This document shows, piece after piece, positions 58,223 through 64,000 of a DNA stretch of 64,000 nucleotides. The DNA is taken from the NCBI GenBank assembly GCA_012295275.1, contig CM022672.1, positions 33,351,716-33,415,715 of the forward strand. The letters are read 5' to 3'. Made by a program: the position numbers and the translations under genes. The stretch is from Chrysomallon squamiferum (taxonomy: Eukaryota; Mollusca; Gastropoda; Neomphalida; Peltospiridae). Under the pieces are notes generated by a model. The model did no database searches. It was not told where the DNA came from and worked only from the letters and a program-made list of their open reading frames with translations. Positions within the stretch are counted from its first letter, which is position 1, and each line of letters opens with the position of its first letter.

Positions 58223-60640
58223 TATATTTTTGTTTACTGTCATTTAAATTATAGGTGTGTGAATCTCTCCGGTTCGCTACCTTAGCAAACATCTTTCTGA
58301 TACAGTTTATGGTAACTTACGGTATCTTTTTCGGAGTTGACTAAGTTAGAAATGTCACATAGGTATAGAAGAATGTTTCTGTTCGTTCTTCTCAGTTTGG
58401 ACATTTAGAATGTGTATAACGTATGAGTTTGTGTCTGTGTTTCAATGATTATATGTGCATCTTTACGTATATGTGCTTGTTTGACGTGTATTTTTATGCA
58501 CAATCCATACACACACCGACAGACAAACACATAGACATACACACACACACAGTCATATCAAGTATATATACTTTGCTTATTCTATCACCCATCGGTTTTT
58601 GTTGAATGGTTTGTTGTATAACGATTTATCATCCCATCACGAGTTCCTGCACGAGTGATCTGTCTCTATAGCAATCTATATGTCTTATATATACACATTT
58701 CCATCTGTCCGATTTCTGTCTGTTTCTCTATCTGCCTTTCTTTTTCCTTTCTGTCTATCTAGCTGCCTGCATAACTAACTACCTGTCTGTAATCTATATC
58801 TTTCTGTATGTGTGTCTGAGTATCAATCTTTTTTATTGTTCTTTCTTTCGTTCGTTCTTTTAACTTTTTTCGTTCTCTTTTCTTTCTTTCTGTCTCGAGT
58901 AAGTGTATATAAATCGATATTTCAGTCTGCATACTGTGTACATGTATGTACTGTATTTGTTTATGACTCAAAGTTCGGTAAATAAAAATAATAATATAAA
59001 TACTACGTAAAGAAACGAAATACTATTTAAAAATAGACATTCAGTAACAGATGTCATTTTATGACTAAATACATCTAAATATAAAAAATAAATAAATAAA
59101 TAAACACAAACACAGAAATAAAAATTAAACAGAAAAATAAAGAGAAGAAAACGAATAAATAAATAAATAAATAACAAATAATGATCTAACAAAGAAACAA
59201 ATAAATAAACACAGTATATTTAAATTCAGTTGTACATTAGTACCTGGATAACTCGACAGCTAATATGAATCGTTCTTAACACCGGTAGCAATAACAGCTG
59301 ACTTATAAAAATAAAACTGTCGTGTCGCGATGTGTCACACGGCTGACAAATATTATATCAACAATGCGTGCACCATTTCTCGTTCAGGTGACAAATCATA
59401 ATTTCTGCATGATTTCTCAACAAAATGTCTCAATACCACACGTACCTTTTTAAAAATGTTTTTAATCTCTTAATGCCTGCATGACTTTGTGACAGACTGA
59501 CAAATCGTGACGCTACAGTCGCCATTGTGATGCAAGGAAGCCAGCTGCTGTAGCAGTGTATTGCTACTCCTCTCACAGATTTCATTCTGCTAAGGAAATA
59601 GTTCAAGTGTCAGTTGCAAGGGGCGATCTGCCATTTCTAAGATAATTGGCCATTTCATGAAAACGTTCGTATCTGCTGTCAGAAAAACTGCTGATGTTTA
59701 TAGAGGCATTATTTCTTTTTATTGAAATATAGAGTTTGATAGGTTTTCTTCAACAACATCGTTATAGTAAATACTTTATTAACATGGGTCGTGATAACCC
59801 ACCAGGCCCCAGGGTAAGGGATCCTGTGGGTGATGATATCAAACAGCAAATCTACCTAGAAACAACACATATGTAAATCTTTTTTATTATTACTCTCATA
59901 AATTTCATTTGAGGTGAATTAAACTAAAGGGTGAACTACATTTTCATCACACTGACCTCAGTCTAAAGCATACTGCGCCATTGATTCAGTATCTGTGGTT
60001 TCAGTGTACTTCCAAGAGCCCTAAGCTAATGCTGAATCGTATTCCAGATGGAACCCATCAACACTGCCGCTGAATCGTATCGTTCACTTCTGCCGTTCTT
60101 TATCTCTAGGCATTATTTTTATACCAGTTACCGCAGTCTCATTTCTCTTCAAGTAAAATAATAAATGATCTATGAATTATCTATCAGTTGTCTGTTCGTT
60201 TGAAATGCAGTGGGATCCATTGAGCAACCTGACCATGGGACACCATAGAAGCTCATCGTCTCCTACAGAAAATGGCTCATTGTTCCCCAACTTCTCATTC
60301 ATTATGTTCGCCCAGTGTACCAGAGAACCATTTGGCTGAGCGACGAAAACTGCACTAAGAGGTGAAAAGAAATTTCTAACAAAAAACACAACCCTTTACA
60401 GGATCTATAAAATATGTGTTTTCACCTCAATCGATCCTAGTTTCTATCATACGAGATCCCGCTGCAAAACGGTGATCAAAGCAAGGCTAAAGTTTCAAGT
60501 TCTCTCCGTGACCTCCGTGACCATCAAACGGAACCGCTGTCTTCTGCAACCGCCCGCTTCCCGCTTCTCCCTCCATACCCAGAACCAGAGCCTACACTCA
60601 AACACTCAAAGAGAATTGACTCCAGGTGAGAAATTTCCAG
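57900..60640 (+). repeat. downstream arm of locus 5 with module R
   Basis: Direct copy of 38100-41150, with a T-run at about 58192-58214 and module R from about 58960. Small losses relative to the locus 1 arm are seen. For example, 59160-59200 lacks much of the (AAAT)n stretch and 60600-60640 joins abruptly to the LINE fragment. No gene was seen. Confidence 0.78.
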
Positions 60641-60649
60641 GTGAGAAAG

Positions 60650-60880
60650 AAAGTTTATTATCAATTAGCAACGCCCTATTCATTCTAGTTCATTTCAAAG
60701 TTATTGCTGAATTTCTGTTGTGTTTCTGTCTAGCAATAGCAGTGCAGTCGTCGGTATAGAATAATAATTTATCCTGGACATCTAATGGGATATCGTTCAC
60801 ATTAGATGAAAAAGAATATGCGACCCATGGTGGAAGTAACGTCACCAATTTCTTCCACATCATGTCACTCACGTAAGTAG
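60650..60880 (-). mobile_element. LINE reverse-transcriptase fragment (YTDD region)
   Basis: The minus strand stays open through MMWKKLVTLLPPWVAYSFSS, NVNDIPLDVQDKLLFYTDDC and TAIARQKHNRNSAITLK. It is the best-preserved of three related fragments, with YTDD at the catalytic pair and an NDIP block before it. It is too short to be functional. Confidence 0.75.
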
Positions 60881-61889
60881 GATCGAAACCAGTTTAGTCT
60901 GAATTATTGAGTCTAGAGCTTCTATTATCTGGATCAAAACGCCATGTTCAACCATATCAGAGGCCTGTTACATACCTACATAATTTCCTTTGTTTTGTCC
61001 TAGCTTTCTGTCCTATCATTAATTTTTCCAAAATGGTCTCAGTCAAAAAAGAACGATTGAAAATAGACGATGTTAAGAATCAAAATACATTTTAACAAAA
61101 TAAACAAACATTTTTTTTCTCTATATTTATTTATTACTTAGCACACATTATTATCGATATAATTTACAGTGAAGATAAATAATTAAAGTAGTAAAACGAA
61201 CAATACAAAGAAAAAGAAAAGTAAGTATAATATAATTTTTCTAAATTAAATATTTTAACGACAGTGACAATAAAAGTAAAAATTTAAATTAGCTTAAATG
61301 TTTTCTAATCGATTAGCTACGTTAGTTACGACCTAGTTAGTTACTCATAATCATCGTTATTCAATTTGCAATAACATATTTATTTTTATTATATATCGAA
61401 CATCGATGAAAAAATAAAATATTTTGTTATTGACAGAAGGGAAGTAACTCTAGATAATAAGTAGTTCAAGGAAGCAGACGACTACAATAAGTAAATAAGT
61501 CAATGATTTATATAAACAAAAAATCATAACGTTTAAAAAATAAAAAACAAAAAATTATATAAAAAGTTATATATATATATATATGATATCGAACTCAAGT
61601 AAAAATAAAACATACTGTAAGAATAAGATCTTCGTTAGTAAAGGAGGGGAAGTAACTCTAGTTTATAAGTAGGTGATCGAAGCAGACGATAAAAAAGTAA
61701 ATACGAGATGATCAGAAACATGAAAAACTATTTTACGATAACCCCGTACTCGGTCGCACCATCCAACTGTATTTTAAACTGTCTATACGAGGTAAGTTTT
61801 GACAACTGTTCTATTTAATAAATTCTTTTCTTTTCCTTTCTTTTTTTCTTTTTTTCTTAATGTTACTTAATATGAATATGTTTATGATA

Positions 61890-61932
<43 letters not shown>

Positions 61933-61956
61933 GTATTATTATTATTATTATTGTTA

Positions 61957-62048
<92 letters not shown>

Positions 62049-62435
62049 CCTATTCTCATAATATACACATGTGAAAATTTTCTTTTTACAATCTTAAACA
62101 AGATTCTCCTGAAGCACGTGGTAATGTGGTATTATTATATGAATAGTTTACAATAGTCTTTTGTCTTAGAAAATATTTGTTAGAGTCATCAGTGTTCTAA
62201 CTTTTTATATGTTCAGAGATATAGAAAAGAAATCATTTCTTTTTCTGCAGATTAAATATTAATTCAAATATTAACAAAAACAATTTATAGCCAAGATACT
62301 TCCTCTTCATATGATCCAATACATTTTCTGTATTAGGATATGAAATTAAGTGATTAAATATAATCGAGCATATTGGTTTATTAACCACTGCTTGATTTAA
62401 CCAAGCCAATTTTGTAGTCTACTGACCCATCAGAC

Positions 62436-62466
<31 letters not shown>

Positions 62467-63015
62467 TTGTCTGTCGGTGTGTGTATGTATTCTTGAGATG
62501 ACTGTGTGAGTGTGTGTCTGTGTGTTGGTGTGTGTGTGTGATTGTGTGTTTGTGTTTGTGTGTCGGTATGTGTATGGATTGTGTATAAAAACACACATCA
62601 AACAAGCACATAAACGTAAAGATGCACATATAAGAATTCAAATATAACACAAACCCATACGTTATACACATTCTATATTAACATATTCACACGGACATAG
62701 AGAAATCCAGAAACGGACATTAAATTAGAAATATACTGTAATTAATGTACTACAAGATATCCTAGCACAAAGCAAGAAAAAAAAAGAGAAATAAGAATAA
62801 TAATAATCCTCTGTTGATTGTTTTTGTTATTCAGTCAGCGGTGTTTGTTTTCTTTTAATTAAGCATTTCACAAAGAAATATGCTATTTTTCTTTGTTTCG
62901 TATTACTAAAAAAAGCAAAAAAAACCCAACAAAACAACAATTATCTACAATAAATGCTTCACAAAATCCGCATCAGCAGTTCAGGAATAGAAAGGTCAGA
63001 GTAAGATCTGAAGAA
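60881..63015. repeat. inverted copy of 42570-44760, upstream region of locus 6
   Basis: Reverse complement of the stretch upstream of locus 2, including the 43790-44734 unit (60900-61810), the (ATT)n/(AAT)n block (about 61895-62046) and the (GT)n region (about 62437-62560). It carries no additional gene. Confidence 0.8.
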
Positions 63016-63347
63016 ATGTTGCTTTTCATTCTGCTATGTGTTTTAAATTCTCTTACAAGTACGGATTCAAGCTGTTTACTTTACAGCCCTAAACCATTCG
63101 TTAAGTAGAACATGATAATTTATATTACTGCAGGTTTTGGAAAATAGGTTCGATAAGTTGCTGATGCTGTTCCATTATTACTACGACCACTACTACTTAT
63201 ACCACTGCAACTATCACCACTGCATCGATAACTACTACTACTACCACTACGGCTACTATTATCCACTACTAGTAAATTGCTACTTCCAATACTTCTAAAC
63301 ATAGATTAATGTTATAATAATAATTGTTATTGTTGTTGCTGCCGATG

Positions 63348-63387
<40 letters not shown>

Positions 63388-63840
63388 TATTATCACCCAA
63401 GTTACTACTACTGCTGGTACTACTATGTCTCCTTTTTTACATGACTGCTACTACTACAGCTACTGCAATGTTCATCTACTTCCTATTAATAGTACTACTG
63501 CTACTACTATTTTCATCTACTTACTATTAATACTACTACTGTTACTACTAACTTCATCACTAACATCATAATTATCATGATCATTATCATTATTACTACT
63601 ACCACTCCTACTACCTCTATAAAACGTCATCATCAACAACATCATTTTTGTCAGTATGATCATGTTAATTTTAATAATGGCGGAATAAACAGTGCATATT
63701 TATATGATTTTATATACAGGTTCTGTGGGTAAACACTGTAAAGATAAAGATGGTAGACAATCAGACGTTGGCGACACGTATAAAGTAGAGGAGAAGTGTA
63801 CAAAGTGCACATGCACTGGTTTTGGCCTCTCATGTTGCGG
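63016..63840 (+). CDS. beta-MSP-like type II, exons 1-2 (locus 6, runs off the window)
   Basis: Exon 1, 63016-63100, is MLLFILLCVLNSLTSTDS then SCLLYSPKPF, the same protein as locus 2. Its splice site reads CATTCG|TTAAGTAG where locus 2 has CATTCG|GTAAGTAG: one G-to-T change removes the original GT, leaving a GT one base earlier that would shift the frame. Exon 2, 63720-63840 (acceptor atacag), is intact: SVGKHCKDKDGRQSDVGDTY and KVEEKCTKCTCTGFGLSCC, then GG|GTTATT. One residue (Lys for Glu) differs from locus 2. A last exon, if present, is expected about 600 bases further on, by analogy with locus 4, beyond the window. Confidence 0.65.
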
Positions 63841-64000
63841 GTTATTACTATTTCTTGCTCTTCTTCTGTTGTTGTTTTTTTTTTTTTTTCTGACTCTTTT
63901 TTTCTTATTCGTTTTCTTCTTATGCTTCTTCCATTGCTTCTTCTTCTTCTTTTTCTACTTCTTCTAATACCATGTGCTCTGTTATTATTATCATTATCCA
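63841..64000. other. pyrimidine-rich intron start of locus 6
   Basis: T-run and (CTT)n-rich sequence matching 41580-41745 (reverse complement) and 52771-52935. The window ends here, inside the presumed second intron. Confidence 0.7.

Noticed and set aside
60907-61095. 62-codon ORF present in two copies (also 44558-44746)
   Set aside because: Conserved only because the whole block is a recent duplicate; no start context, domain or splice support.

Overview
This is a eukaryotic, AT-rich and extremely repeat-rich window. It most likely comes from a mollusc, and probably a cephalopod. That attribution is an inference from three things: a cluster of beta-microseminoprotein-like (beta-MSP/PSP94-like) small secreted cysteine-rich protein genes, a family known as a contact pheromone in squid; a multi-exon sacsin-like gene; and very dense (CT)n, (ATT)n and (TA)n microsatellites with decayed LINE and Tc1 remains. 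There is one 200-base run of N, an assembly gap.

Layout. 0-9.4 kb: microsatellites, a triplicated promoter-like module (X-box-like palindrome, CRE-like site, splice donor; minus strand), and a convincing unrecognised secreted-peptide precursor of 122 aa on the minus strand at 4522-4890. 9.49-12.6 kb: a 3.1-kb minisatellite with 16- and 18-bp units, ending in the gap. 12.8-17.6 kb: five exons of a sacsin-like gene (minus strand) covering the HSP90-like ATPase fold and running into the gap. 18.1-19.2 kb: a decayed LINE. 20.45-20.6 kb: an orphan candidate exon. 21.5-25.9 kb: a triplicated unit with (CTAA)n arrays. 26-35.4 kb: an ancient segmental duplication and dispersed modules, with a Tc1-like transposase fragment. 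No gene is recognised there.

36.4-64 kb is the most interesting part: at least six beta-MSP-like loci plus one divergent orphan exon, on both strands, carried on nested direct and inverted duplications. One locus (36402-38081, plus) is complete: three exons with compatible phases, 113 aa, ten cysteines in the beta-MSP arrangement, and a poly(A) signal. The others are exon-incomplete or show specific lesions: a 1-nt deletion, a 17-nt deletion, a lost acceptor and a shifted donor. There are two classes of middle exon, type I and type II. One locus is a mosaic, with a middle exon like one paralogue and a last exon like another, which suggests gene conversion. The cluster looks like a rapidly turning-over family of secreted signalling proteins, maintained by segmental duplication and exon-level birth and death. 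Non-coding repeat modules and LINE reverse-transcriptase fragments travel with the copies and fill the space between genes.

Limits: exon boundaries come from reading GT/AG signals, phase and family pattern by eye. No transcript, homology search or alignment was run. Microsatellite and duplication boundaries are approximate.
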